From: Symbiodinium natans
Lineage: Eukaryota; Sar; Dinophyceae; Suessiales; Symbiodiniaceae
Length of the DNA stretch: 64,000 nucleotides
Direction of reading: 5' to 3'
NCBI GenBank assembly: GCA_905221605.1
Contig: CAJNDS010000311.1
Location: 65,001-129,000 of the forward strand
Positions 1 to 12,260 of the stretch are shown here, one piece after another. Below the pieces are notes generated by a model. The model was not told the DNA's origin, did no database searches, and saw only the letters and a program-made list of their open reading frames with translations. The position numbers were made by a program, and so were the translations under genes. How positions within the stretch are numbered: the first letter of the stretch is position 1; each line of letters starts with the position of its first letter.

Positions 1-2090
1 CTACAGGTCCTGATGTCGCAGCAATGCTTTGCATTCGACAGTGACTGTACAGGACAGCTTCTGTTTTCACAACATGTCAATTTAGAGCAGGCATTGTGTC
101 AACGTTGATCCAGGTGTATCCATTCCATATTGCCTTCACGCTGCTTCACGACAACGCCATGTTGACCATGTGCGAAAGGCCGTTGTTTTTGATAATGCAA
201 TTCATTGTTTGGGGGGTTTCTCGCCGTGGCTTTGGCAGGTCGCGTGTGGCCGTGATAACATCAAAAGGCTTGATTGAGCTTCAGTGCTTCGTGTGCTGTT
301 GCAAAGCTTTCAAACACGGCAAGGCACCACCTTCTTGTTGTAGCTACGTTCATGCTGATGGTCATCATCTCAGCAAGCACAGTCATGTGTGTCATGATGT
401 GGGAGCAAGCTTGTTAAACCAAGTTTTTGCCGCTCAGGGGGTGTGCTTGATGCACTTGCGAGAGGCAGGCGCCACCATCCAGGCAGCACGCCATACATTA
501 TACCGAGACCGTGCAATGTACATGTATCTTTTTGACATGTCTTGGCATGAGGAGACCCATGTTGATGTGGGTTTTTCAGCAGCTGCGACACCCGATGCTC
601 GGTTTATGATTCGGAGAAGCTGGACAAGGAAGCTGGAATAGTTTTGGAACATGTCATGCCACTTCGCTGTGGCAGGAGACCGTTTCAATCCTTACACGTG
701 TTCACTTGATTAGCAGGTTAGTGCGCGCCCAATACATGCTCAATCCTGCATGAAAATGAAACTTGGTCGTTGCAATCAGCCCGGAGCGCTGAGGACCTTG
801 CCATTTCTCCCATGCAGGTGGGCCGAACCCACGAAGTTGCAAGTACGATTGTCGGCAGAACCCAGGTGTTGTTGAGTGTCCGCCAACGGATCGCGTCTGC
901 CGCCAGATCCTGAGCCTAAAGCGAAATTTGAGCCTGTTCGAATCAGTCTGGTGAGTGAGACGTATGTGGTGAAAAAGGCCTTGCAGTCATCGAGCTCGCC
1001 CTCCTTCACTGAGAAACAACGTCCGCAGGCCGGAAGTCGAGTCTAGACGGTTTGACTTTGCATGTAGCCTAGTTGATGTTCCAGAGAGTGTGTGGTTATG
1101 TTCAATGTGCACTTTCGTATTGCAGGTCTGGGACTGTGAGGCGTCCTGGTGCCTCTTGCTTGCACCAGTCTTGCGTCAGACTCTGCAGTTTGGTGTCCTT
1201 GTGCAAGCAGCAGAGAAAGGGCAAAATCTTGAAAACAGGTTCCTTGGATCTTGGCGAGGAAACGCCATACATATCTCTCAATGAGACCGTGTCTTTGCAC
1301 TCTTCTCAGTGAAAGCTGCGTCCAAGCGCAGCCGCTGCTGCAAAAAGAGATGCAAATCAAGTATCTTCAGGAACGAGTCTTCTTTGGAAGAGCGGAAAGA
1401 GGCTGGATTCAACGTGTGAAGTCCGCTGAAGGCCCCAAGCGCAGCTGACTTGCAAGGTTTCGCAGTACACCGGCAATGTGCCGGAGGGCCACATCACACT
1501 GAATCTGGAAAGATCTGAGCAGGTTCGAGCTCATGTTTGGCATGTGGTGTGATGTTGTATCATATCTTTCCTCCTGCGGTAAGTAGTCGCCGATGATTGA
1601 AATGGGGTTCGGGCCGAAATTGTGGAGGTTGTGCATGATGGAGAAGTTGTGTTGCCGGCTTGCTGCTTTTTCGTTGTGGACAGATCGGTTTGAAGTGCTC
1701 CGCTGAGCAGCAAAGATTGCTTGTAGCTTCCATTCACTGCAGAAAGCAAGGATTAGCACAGCCAACCGTTGTTTTCTCAAATGGAAGAATCGCCTGGCTA
1801 TTCTGGAATTCTGAAGTCAGGCAGCCTCCCGCAACATGCGACAGACGGAGCCTGGAATATGTTGAAAAATGCAATCGCAATCAGCATGTTGAGGGTTCTT
1901 GAGGGTTCTTTGAGAAACGCACGACGGTGCCCGAAATGGAGATAGCCCAATTCGCAACCAGTGTGTTGACAGTTTTCTTATGGTAGCTTTCGCACCGCTC
2001 ATGAGTCAATGATTGAAAGCCGAGCCGCAAGGATTGCACAATGATGCCAAGCTTCATCCTTGATTGATTTCCAGGCTTCCAGTTTGAATC
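1..2090. other. No recognised gene; one weak exon candidate
   Basis: I recognise no protein here. The best candidate exon is about 863-950 on the plus strand: it follows a CCCAG acceptor, reads a proline-rich segment ending in PKAKFEPVRISL, and stops at a GTGAGT donor. It could be a short exon of an unseen upstream gene. The open frame at 96-641 has no recognisable motif and is probably chance. Confidence 0.3.
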
Positions 2091-2520
2091 TTAGCCACAA
2101 AAACCCAACCTTAAAAGCCTTGTTAAAGCTTCGACAGTTCAACCCAACGCCCAAGTAAACCACTGCAAAAGCTTTCCGCCCTAAACTGAAACACAGACCC
2201 GTAAAGCCCGTAAAATTAGAGCATTTTGGCCGTGCTTAGGGTTTAGAGTTCAGTGTCCTGCGCCGTCAGCGCCCCCGAAACTGACATATCAGGCCCGTGG
2301 AGACCAAAAAAACCAAATTGGAGCACGACAATTACACAGTCTGACATTGTCTACGATAAATTTTGAATACCCATGAGTGAAATCTCAACACAAAGCAAGA
2401 AGTAGGGTCCTAAACCAAACCTTGACCCTAAATCCTCGAGCTAAAGCCTTCTAGGTACCCTTGTGAATGAAAGGTTCCCAACCCACAGCCCTAAACCCGA
2501 ATTACGGTTCTGGTGAAACA
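2091..2520. repeat. Degenerate CCCTAAA-like (telomere-type) words
   Basis: The stretch has many scattered words such as CCCTAAA, CCTAAAC, TAAACCC and one TTAGGGTTTAG. They are imperfect and irregularly spaced, so this is not a clean telomere array. It resembles the better tract near 27.74-28.0 kb, in the opposite orientation. Confidence 0.4.
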
Positions 2521-3129
2521 TGTGTGTTTGATTCCCTAAGCAGCATTGGCTGGGGTTTCTTGTTGCGCTGAAAGAATGGGAGTGTGTCACGTTCCTTTAT
2601 TTCTTCACGCCACTGCTCCAACATCGTTCGGTTTCATCTCGCAGTTGTCTCCCGTTGAAACATTGGGAAACTTGCAGCCATATGCAACTGTTTTGTATCT
2701 GTTTGCTTTGCTTAGTGTCGGCCTTGAACAACCTCTTCCAATGCAACCGTGTGGCTCTGTGGCTTTCCCATGTGAAGACGAAGCCTCTTTGTAAGGAGTC
2801 TTCTCGTAGGTGACCCTGAATCTTAGGATATCTTGGGATTGGTCCGCCTTGCTACCTAGTTGGAGCCGCTTGCATCTGCAAATGTATCGAACCCTGGCTA
2901 GCTGGCTCGCTGCGCCGGGGCTAGAGCGTGGAATGGACGCCTCAAGACTCAACTTTCGAAGCCCAAAAGTTTCTAGCAATCCTTCTTTTGGATTTCAAGC
3001 CAACTGCAATCCCCTCCCGAATCGCTCCCAATCCCCCCCTAGCTCCCCAATTGGAAACGGCAACACGGAGTAATCGTTCGTGTGTCGTGTGCAGTGCTGG
3101 TTGGCGTTGTGCATGTGTGGAGCCAGCTC
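2521..3129. other. Unassigned sequence upstream of the protease gene
   Basis: No domain is recognisable. Upstream exons of the aspartic protease (signal peptide, propeptide) are expected in or before this stretch, but I cannot identify them. Confidence 0.3.
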
Positions 3130-6043
3130 ATGAGCCCACAGGAAATTGACATCATCAATGATGTGGTGCATTACAAGAGTGCGTACTATGGGACAATCAT
3201 GGTTGGCAACCCGCCGTGCCCTAAGATTCCTTTGCCTCATGAAGTGCTCAGTGTGTTTCTTCCTGCAAAAACGATGGTAGTCCCGACTTTGGAATCTTGG
3301 ACCTGCTTGGTTGCTGAGGCCCAGGCCTTTCACAGTTGTTTTCGACACTGGCAGCGGGCACTTGATTCTGCCGAGCTCGTGCGACAATTATGACATCCCG
3401 TTGTCATGTGCCCTGCTGTGACCCGCATCTGTGAGGTATTGCCACACTGATACCTGCAAAGTGCATCGCAGGCGAGCCGGCGTTCTTTCTTATGCCCTTT
3501 TCTTGGGACCACCATGACTTCAAGGTATCGGCGCAGCTCTTCAAGCACAGCACGAGACATTGACTGGGATGGGCGTGTGGTGCCAGCCTCGTGTTGTCTG
3601 CACGTGCAGCTGCCTGAGCCTTGTGGCTCTCCAGGTCAAAGCCGGTGAAGCTCGTGACCAGATCACGGTAGCTTAGCTGCACCTGGCACTGACTACCGTT
3701 GAGTTGTGTGGACGTGGCTGCAAGGTGTCCTTTGGCACTGGCGACGTGACAGGCGTTTTCATGGAGGTGCCTGGAGATTCAGCTGTACCAAGAGTCACTC
3801 GGCCCCGACACTTCCCAAGGATGATTTGTGCTTTGGACAGCGTGGTCCCGGCTTTGACACCAGCAGCACTAACGTCCCGGTTTCAGGCAGTGCTGAAGCA
3901 TCTGTGCTGGTGCGCAAGTGACTTGAATCATTGCACTTGTCTGCAGGACAAGGCGGCGAGAACTGCGTCAGTATGCGCTTTATTGCTGCCACTGCAGCTT
4001 GGCCTTCCCGAAGAAGGGGCCTAAGGGTCATGTAACATGTGGATTGGCTTGTGCCAAGTCTGGCATTCCAACAGCAGCGCGGGAATGACCCTTGCTGGGT
4101 GCCTGCCTGGCACAGACCCCTGCAAATCATAGCCATCATACGACGTGAGCCCCAATATGGATGACTGTTGAGGACATGTCCGCAGATCCCTTCAAAGTGC
4201 CTGGGCTGGTTTTTGTTTCGTGTTGTTTGGTGCATGCTCTGAATTTGTCAAGTTCGAGGATTTCGTGTTCGACGGCGTTCTCGGCTTGGGCCTGGAAAGC
4301 CTGTCTCAGACATCAGCCTTCAACTTCTTGCAGGCCAGGTTGGGCTCTGTGAACTCTGTACACATTGCGCTTTTGTTGCACGCTGTTTGTAGCTACGTAT
4401 AGCTACGTGTTGCTACATGCTGTATGATGCGGCAGGTTGCTGTTTGGTGCTACATTGCTACATGTTGCTGCATGATGCCCAGGTCGCCTCTGGCCTGACA
4501 AGTACGTTGGGGGCCTGGCATATGCCTGGCACATGCAAGTAGTGAGAAACTTCGCTTGCAGTGACAGTTGCAACTTGCATGGGAGTGAAGTAGAGCCTAG
4601 TCGCGGGAGCGGCTTCAGCAAAACCTTCGGCATCTTCCTGGCAACTCACAACGAAGAGGACGTCTCAGCACAGTCTTGTCGCTGTCATTTCGGTCCTGCA
4701 CGAACTGAGCAACATAATAAGTGTCTCAGACCAGCCAAATAACGATGGGCGGATGGGCTGAAGAACACTTGGAAGAAGAGGCCGGGTTAGATTTGATGAC
4801 GCGGCAACGTTTGTGGATGTTTGCTGGTGGTGGAGAGCTCGAGGTAAGTTGGAGTCCTGTTCTTGATCCAGAGTTGGGCCACTGGCTGCTCCAAATCCAG
4901 GTGTGTGGCGTACGTTGTAACTGAGCAGGATTTCTGAAGAAGACCAGATTGAGCTCAAGTTGATGTGTCAGGCGATCTGGATCGACGGTGAACCACTTCC
5001 TTTTTGCAGTCAGGGCTGCAAGGTGCACTCTTTTTCTGCACTTTGGCGCTTTAGCACTTTATGCGGGCGTTTTGGGCTGCCTGAAGGCAGTGGTGGACTC
5101 TGGGACATCGCTCCTGGCAGTTCCGACTGCCATTTTCCCTGAGTTGTATGAAAGGCTGAGGCACAAGGACTTCTGTTCAAAGAGCGACTGGCGAAATTTC
5201 TTTCCTTGAGGGCTCCGGCATCGTTGTCGGGCGACTGCTCCTCGTAGCAGCCTTAGTATTGATTTGTGCGGGATGCCTGGACTTGTATTTGCCTTACTCA
5301 AACATTGCGTGTCGCTCTCTGAGGCAAAGCCCGAAGCTCAAAATCGAGCTGGATGGCTTCACACTCACCTTAGACGGCGAGGCTTGTTGTGGTTAGCCCG
5401 TGCGCGCTGCCCACGCCGCCAGTATCCGCCAGTGACATTCTGACAATTTCTGACAGGATTTCAGCCGACTCGATCAGAAAGGGCAAGTGCATCCACCAGC
5501 TTGGGGCCAACCGCAGAGTCCTGCCGAGGTTCTTGAAAGAAACAGCATGAAGTATATAATATGAAATATGCCATGAAGTGTTCTTCTTTGCATCACCGAA
5601 GCATCTGCTTGGCAGGGTACGACTCGACGAGACATGATGTGCAAACCTATGCTGATGGTGATGGACTTGTCCGGTCCTTTGATGGTGTGCATGTGTGTTT
5701 CGTTTGAGCTGGTGGCTCTATGTGGCTCTCAGCATCGCTGTCAAGGCCAGAGCCTATAGGACCCAAGCTCTTCATCCTCGGCGAGCCTGTGCTAAAGACC
5801 GTGGCATGCTCTTGAGCACGTTGCAGTGTCCACATGGGTTCGCACCCGTGCATTTTGTCTCCATGCCTCTGCGCTGCGGACAGGAAGTTCTACACGGTGT
5901 ATGATGCAGAGAAGAAGCGTGGCAAGCCTCAGCAAAGCCTGGTTGACAAGAGGGGACGCCTCGGCCTGGGAGTGTCCGAGGGTCATCGTGGATCTGGGAT
6001 GTGCTTCAAGAAAACAAAGGCATATGCTTGCTCACATGAGTGA
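3130..6043 (+). CDS. Pepsin-like (A1) aspartic protease, multi-exon
   Basis: The enzyme should be a secreted or vacuolar endopeptidase of the pepsin/cathepsin D family. Exons appear in family order: an N-lobe strand ending YYGTIMVGNPP near 3178-3215; the first catalytic motif VVFDTGSGHLILPS near 3332-3373; a flap-region exon FGTGDVTGVFME near 3727-3765; MSADPFK near 4176-4195; FDGVLGLGLESLSQT near 4263-4310; FGIFLATHNEEDVS near 4627-4670; ITMGGWAEEHLEEE near 4737-4780; the second catalytic motif VVDSGTSLLAVPTAIFPELY near 5089-5150; GPKLFILGEPVLK near 5760-5798; and FYTVYDAEKKR near 5884-5920. Both catalytic aspartates are present. One clear intron is about 3216-3324 (GT...AG), restoring NPPPFTVVFDTG. 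The true start (signal peptide, propeptide) was not found; the last exon may end at the TGA at 6043 or earlier. Boundaries are approximate. Confidence 0.85.
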
Positions 6044-8650
6044 CTAGGGCGACTAGGGAGGTCTGCCCGTTGCCCCGGCCTCTGAAAAGTCCGTGGCCCC
6101 AACCGATCTGCCTTATTTTCCGGATTGTGCGGCTTGCTTCCGGGTGATCGTCCCTCCCCTCATCGCCTTGCAAGCGTGTCACTGCGCTTAATGCGACCGC
6201 AACTCTGAGGGCCTGTCCGGGGAAAGGCCCTGTGAGGCTTTGGGAGCTGGGAAGGAAACATGACGACAAGTGACAAATCTCAGCACGCCGAGTTCCTCAA
6301 GCTGATGGATCAGTTGCACTTTAATGACACAGCTGTCTTTTCGCACGAGTCACGTGAGGCATTGGCTTTGGCCGGGCAAGACATGCTGCACCTTCTTCTG
6401 ACCTGGAAAGCGAGAACTGGTGGAACGCAGCGGACAGCTTGGCATGTCGTTACATGTCGTTGCTGTTATGTTGCCGAGTTTGAGTCGGAATCGCCTTATT
6501 GAATCGCCCCAGCGCTCGACTGCGCTCGCAGGAAGATGAGCTGGCCAAGGCTTCATCTCTTGGCCCCTGCCCTGAGACATCCTGAGACTCAGAACGTGCA
6601 TGATGTGCAGGAAGCGGAGGTGGCTCCGTGAGGCCACTTCTTGCGTGGGATTAGTCTTCACAAGGGCTGGCGCCCAGCTCAATGAGGATTGGCTTTCAGG
6701 GTGCACTGGTACAATCTTGCGCAATTTGTAGTCCATGCAGTCCACAGGATTGGATGCAAGGCCTCACAGGGATCACTGTGGATCAACGAATTTGGGATGG
6801 TTTGGGAGGATGAGGTGGGCTAAGAAACATGGAACAAAAAAGAACCGCATGCGAGATGGCTGATCATCGTGGTGCAGTCACTCCTTTGGCAACCCTATGA
6901 CGAGTGCAGCTTTGATTCTCATTCTTTGATTGGAATCATGGCAATGATATTTGACGAAGGCGCTTGCCTTGCACAGGCAACGGAGCAGACGGAATGAGCA
7001 AATCGGAGATGATAGCAAGACTAACGAAGGATGGTAGCATACGCAGGTGTGCAGGCGTAGTATTCGGCTCTATGAATGAGGAAGAATGATTTGCTCATAT
7101 TCGTGACCTGCCAGAGATACTGGCAGTTAATTATGCATCACGAAAGACGTGTAAAGTCACATGTATTGCCTTCGTGTTCATAAGAAGCTCACAGATGTCG
7201 TTGTTTTGTGGTTCATTGAGGCGTTTGAGACTGTTTTGGACAACTGAGTAAAAACTGATTGAAACCCAAGGCAATGCTTGGGGTGGCTTTCTAAGGCTTT
7301 CACATGCCAGTGGGTCCTTGCCGCTGTTAAGATTGGTCAAAGCCCCATGCCAGGCAGGCTTGATTCCCTGCACACGAAGGTCTGAGAGCGCTGTCCCGAA
7401 TGGTCTCAGTTGCTGTACTGTTCTTTATCGGTCAACCGATCAACCAGGAGCTGTGCATGTAGGTTCACGGTGACATGTTGGCAAGATATTGGAAACAGGA
7501 CAGTGGCCTGAGCATCCTCTGGATATTCACCCGTGGGCTCTGTAGTCTCACCAAAATGATCAGCGTGTAGCACATACACCGCACATGATGCATGACGCAC
7601 GTTCTGCCTTACTGTTAGAACGCGGCATGCGGCTGGAACTTTTTGGCTCACAGTCCAGTCGACATGAGGGTCTTGCACTGCGCAGAGCTGCAGAGGCTGC
7701 TTTGCCTTTGGTATTCTTTATCCGTTTGATTTGTGCTGGTTCTCCCCATGATTGGAGGCAGCTTTGGCACTCAGCCTTCACAGGGCTCAGATGTCATGGC
7801 AGAGACAAGTCGGAGCCTTAGTTGTAAGAATGTGCAATCTAATTCCGCTAGCTGGATAAGACTTGCCGTTCTTGTAGCAACTAGGAGGCAAGTACGATGG
7901 CAAGAAAATGGAGATCATTTCATGTTGCCCAACATTGCAAAAACCAAGAATCATTCCCCCCCACCGCGACAGATATGTGGAATTCACCCCCACTGCAAGT
8001 TCTCATCGAGTCATCAAGTGCTAATTCACGAAGACTTGATCCCGAAGTAGAGGTCATGTCACTGGTTGAATAAGAATGTAGTGCTCCGGGCCCTCAACCT
8101 GGCTCTGCCGACATTTATGTTCCGTACTGCAGCCAAGATGTCATGCTTTGCATTTCATCTTTCGGCCTCGTGCATGTTTGCCGTTTGCCATTACGTTAAG
8201 CGTTGGCTGTGTGTCACGTCAGAGAACTGAGCCTGGGAGCATCTTGCTGCTGAGGCATGCACTCAGTCCTCCCCATACCAGGGCAGTTGCCAGAGAACAG
8301 CGGGCGTCGTTTGCCAAGTCGACACTTCTCGAGCTGCCCGTGATAAGTTGGTACGAATTGCCGTTGACCTGCTTGATCCTACTTTGTCTCTAAGGCGCGG
8401 AGGACCCGTGGGGCGCATCTGCCAGCCGACGGTCAGCATCCTTTAGTAGCTCTGGGAGCTCAAGCTCCAGCCAAGGCCATGATCGTATTTACCACATGTG
8501 CGCAAGCACATGCTTTGTGGAAGAGTTGTTTTTGTGTACGTGCGTGTGTGTTTGTGGAGTTGCTCGCGAGGCAGCGAGGAGGGCGGCAAGGATGATGATC
8601 ACGCCCATGTCCCAGACTACGTTGCGTTTAGGTCAGAATGACTCTTTCTG
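6044..8650. other. No recognised gene
   Basis: I see no exon with a recognisable domain. The open frames at 6260-6502 and 7585-7821 have no family features and no matching neighbours. The stretch probably holds intergenic DNA and perhaps the first exons of the ion-channel gene. Confidence 0.3.
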
Positions 8651-9058
8651 ATGCACGATTCCGTGGGATAGCAAGCGTTGCCTAGGCACATCAACGGCAT
8701 GCAGCTGGTAGACGGAGGCTTTCCCTGGCGGTTCAGCTGGCGGAGTCTTGATTGCTGGCATGCAGTGTGTAAATACACGGTGAGTGTTGCTCAAATCTTT
8801 CAATATGGCAGGAACAAGCCAATTTTGCAATGCAAGTTCGAGGGGAAGAAGAAGCCGCGGCGGATGTGGAACGGCAGCAGCAAGATCCTGGATGCCTCAA
8901 GAAGGTCCACGGGTTGGGGAAATACGATTTTGTTCTCCTTGTCTTCAAGTTGGTTCGGCTTGAGGTCTGCAGCCTTGCCACACGCAAAAGGCTGCTCAAG
9001 GCAGAGCTGTGCAGAACACGCGTGCTGCTCTCATCTTGCAGAGGCTGCAGTCACTCAG

Positions 9059-12000
9059 CCACTTTCCGAGGTGGTGCGGAGCCGTCCGTTCCACTTCTCC
9101 GTCGCCTTCATCATCACCAGCAATGCCGTCGAATGCTTTACATTCCGATACCGTAAAGCATCACAAGAAGTTGCCCAAGCATTGAGCTTGAGGTCTACAT
9201 GGGCATAGAGGTCGATGCAAACCAGGGCGGTGAGCGTGGAATATGGGCGGCATTCGAGGCATGCATGCTGTCAGTGCACGATTTCTGTCAAGATTGCTCA
9301 CCGCTGGTGCCAGATACTCTTTTCTGTGATCTTTGCGCTTGAGCTGTTTCTTCGATTAATCGCCGATTCCTTAGTGGGTCACACTGCGCTCCCTGGCACC
9401 CAAGCCATTCGGGCCAGTGCCTTGCACATGCATCAAGGCAACAATACCAGTGAAGTATTTCTTCTACAGCGGATGGAAGCCCTGGCATTTTGTTTGGTCT
9501 GCGCACATGAAGCGGCATTGTGATGCTGGTTGTTTTGGCCAGGAACTTGTTTGACTTGCTGATTGTTGCAGCTTCCATTGCCGGGGCCACAGGTTTTTTC
9601 AGCGGAAGCGTGGGCACACCATTCATTCTGAGTTTCTGGTGATGTCAGATAAGGTTGACAACATATTGACTTTCGCATTGAGGCCGGGTTGGGCAAAGAC
9701 ATGTTGATATGGCTGCTTTTCCGTCATGTCATCCTTGCAAGGAACACAAGTGATCTGAGCAGATTTTCGGTGTTGCGCCTCCTGCGCCTCATCAGAGTAA
9801 TTCGCGTTTTCAGGCCTGGATCTTATGCCTGCATGATCTCGGCGGCGCTTTGAACAGAGTCTTGCCCAGGCTTCTTCGTATCCTGGATGGTTTATGGAAG
9901 CTCGTGAAGGGCATTCTGAATGCAGCCTGGACACTTTTTTGGACGCGGAGACCTCAGTCCTGAGAATGCGAGTTCACCCTTCGTTGCCGAAGATCGCCCA
10001 GCCATTCATGTGCAGCAGACAGCGTTTGACAAGGATGGTTTTGCTGGCAACCGTGATTTACATTTTCAGCATTGTTTCCACTCGTCTCATTGGGCAGCCC
10101 CATTCAGGCAATGCTGGCTCGTTTCGGCCATGTTTTAGCTTGAACAAAGCCGAGTACCGAGTAGCCACAGCTAGAGTGAGGGTACTTTGAGAAGAGGCGA
10201 CCCTTTCTTTGACGAGTACTTTGGTCGCGTTGGCAGGCAACCCGCTCCAAAATCTCAATGGAGTGTTGATGGAGTGTTGGAGGAAGGAGAGTCCTGCCTG
10301 TGAAGGAGCATGCTGACGCTCTTCCAAGCAACAACTACGGAAGGATGGGCAGACATTGCCAGAAAGGTGGCTTAGTGTTGTGTGTTCTGTCTTAATTTCC
10401 GGCCACGCAATGCCTCTCTTCAGGTTATGGACAAGCAGCCATGGTTTTCGTTATTCTTTATCCTGTACCTGCATGCACGGGCCTTTGAGAACGATAGCTG
10501 GTAAACTTCTCAGCAACTTCCCTCGATGAGGTGACAACTTTTGCTATTCTCAATGTGATGGTTGCTGTCATTGTCGAGAGCACGCTGGACGAGGACAGAG
10601 CATAAAGGGCAGTCTGTGTGTGGGGTCCGTGTTGTTCTTCTGAGTCTAAGAGATGCAGAGATCCCCAGGCAGATCAGAGCAAGCTGAAGTCTGCTGAGAA
10701 GCGGCGTGATGCTTTGGCAACTGTTCAAGTCTTGCTTCCTGATGAGTGCGTTGGCTACTTGCTTTGTAAGGCTGGAAGATCTCCGTCGTGCTTATGACAA
10801 GATCTACAAGGCTCCTTGATGTGTGTACCATGCGGGCAGTACTCTCGTTCGTAGATTCCGAGGTGTTTCAAGATGGTGACTGCAATCAGGATGGAGTCAT
10901 GACCCTACATACAGTTAGATGGAAGATGTGAAGCTAGGCATCATGCCACTGTGGCATGCTTGATGGCATACCAGGCAGATGATGCAGATCTACACTCTGT
11001 CTCCTAGCCTGTCCAGCTTCAGGTCCTTACCCGGGAGGAGTTTCGGGAACAAATCAGCCAGCCCAAGGTGAAAAGGCAAGCCTGGCATGAAAGCGTGGCG
11101 AAGTTCGAAAGCCATTGCTAGCCTTTCTAGAGAGCGTACCGTTTTCTAGTGGTTCACCTTCAAGTTAGAGTTTAGAGACAGGTACTTTGAGGAGATCGGC
11201 ATTGACCCGAACGAAGCTGAGTACCTCTTCACGCTTGGAGCTCAACTATGCTAAGCATCAGGATTTTGCCTTGCAGTTTCACGGAAGCCTCTCTGAGTTT
11301 CCATTCCTTTCTTTCCAGGATCTTGGACTATGACGGCAGCGGCTCTCTGGATGCGGCTGAGTTTGTGGGAGGTCTCCTGAAGGCCCAACTGTTCGGGCAA
11401 TCTGCCACTTGAATGTGTGGAAAGCACTGTTCTCTTTGCTCCTGATTGTTTATGTTTTACTGTGTAGCAAGTTGGCCTCGCTTCGTTGGCGCAAGGCTGC
11501 ACCACATCCGGGCTTGTGTTGATTGAACACTTGTTGAAGAACGCGTGGCAGCTATACACCCTCGGCCGCAATCCTCGAATCAACGACCCAAGCCTGCACA
11601 AGGATGAGAAACGTATGGGGCTGTAAAATATTGCACCAGGCATACACCTAACAGAGTCCCAAGCATGGCGCACTTGGACTAACTCCACACATCCGAACCA
11701 ACACCCAGCACTCCTGTAAGTCATCGTCCCTGCAAGTCATCGTCGGTCGGTCTAACGAGTCCTTCGCCTGCAGCCTGTCCACCACACAAAACCTTTTTTC
11801 CGAGCGGACATCGGAACACGGAGTGCCTTTTGCAAGCTGCAAGAGTGGGATCTTGGGATGTGCAGGAATGACATGCCTCGCGAGGCTTTCCGTTGTGCCC
11901 TGTGGCAGGTGATAGGCAGTGCCAAGGCAAAAGACATCATGGCGGTGCATTGTGAGCTGCGACGTTCTGAAAAGGAGGTGGTGCCACGGTTGTGTTGTGT

Positions 12001-12260
12001 GGAAGCCCATGAACGCCTGAACATGCCAGCAACATGCCAGCAGGGAGCTTCTTTGGGCGGATGTCTGGGCTTTCGCAGGGTCGCCAGCAAATCACGGTCA
12101 TGGAGCGGAGCATCGACCGACAGCTGAATCTTGTGGAGACAGGCAGCCGTGTGCAGTAAGTCTTGTAGTTAAGACTGGGAATGCCTGATCCACACTCGGA
12201 TGCTTGCGAGGCGTGCAGTCGCTAAGACAGGAGCTGCACTCGCTCGCTGCAGCCATTGGC
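9059..12260 (+). CDS. Voltage-gated cation channel with C-terminal EF-hands, multi-exon
   Basis: The membrane segments run in order. S1: VRSRPFHFSVAFIITSNAV (about 9073-9130), continuing in LEVYMGIEVDANQG (9187-9228). S2: ILFSVIFALELFLRLIADS (9316-9372). S3: NLFDLLIVAASIAGATG (9548-9598). S4: FSVLRLLRLIRVIRVFR, with basic residues every third position (9762-9813). S4-S5 linker: VLPRLLRILDGLWKLV (9858-9908). S5: VLLATVIYIFSIVSTRLIG (10039-10098). Pore: MLTLFQATTTEGWADIARKV (10310-10372), with a TxEGW-type filter. S6: FAILNVMVAVIVESTLDED (10536-10595). C-terminal exons give an EF-hand loop DGDCNQDGVMT (about 10870), IGIDPNEAEYLFT (11188-11230), EF-hand DYDGSGSLDAAEF (11325-11365), AKAKDIMAVHCEL (11920-11960), QQITVMERSIDRQLNLVETG (12083-12145) and VQSLRQELHSLAAAIG (12213-12260), which stops at GTGAGT. 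Only one six-helix domain is visible. First and last exons are not found. Confidence 0.85.
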
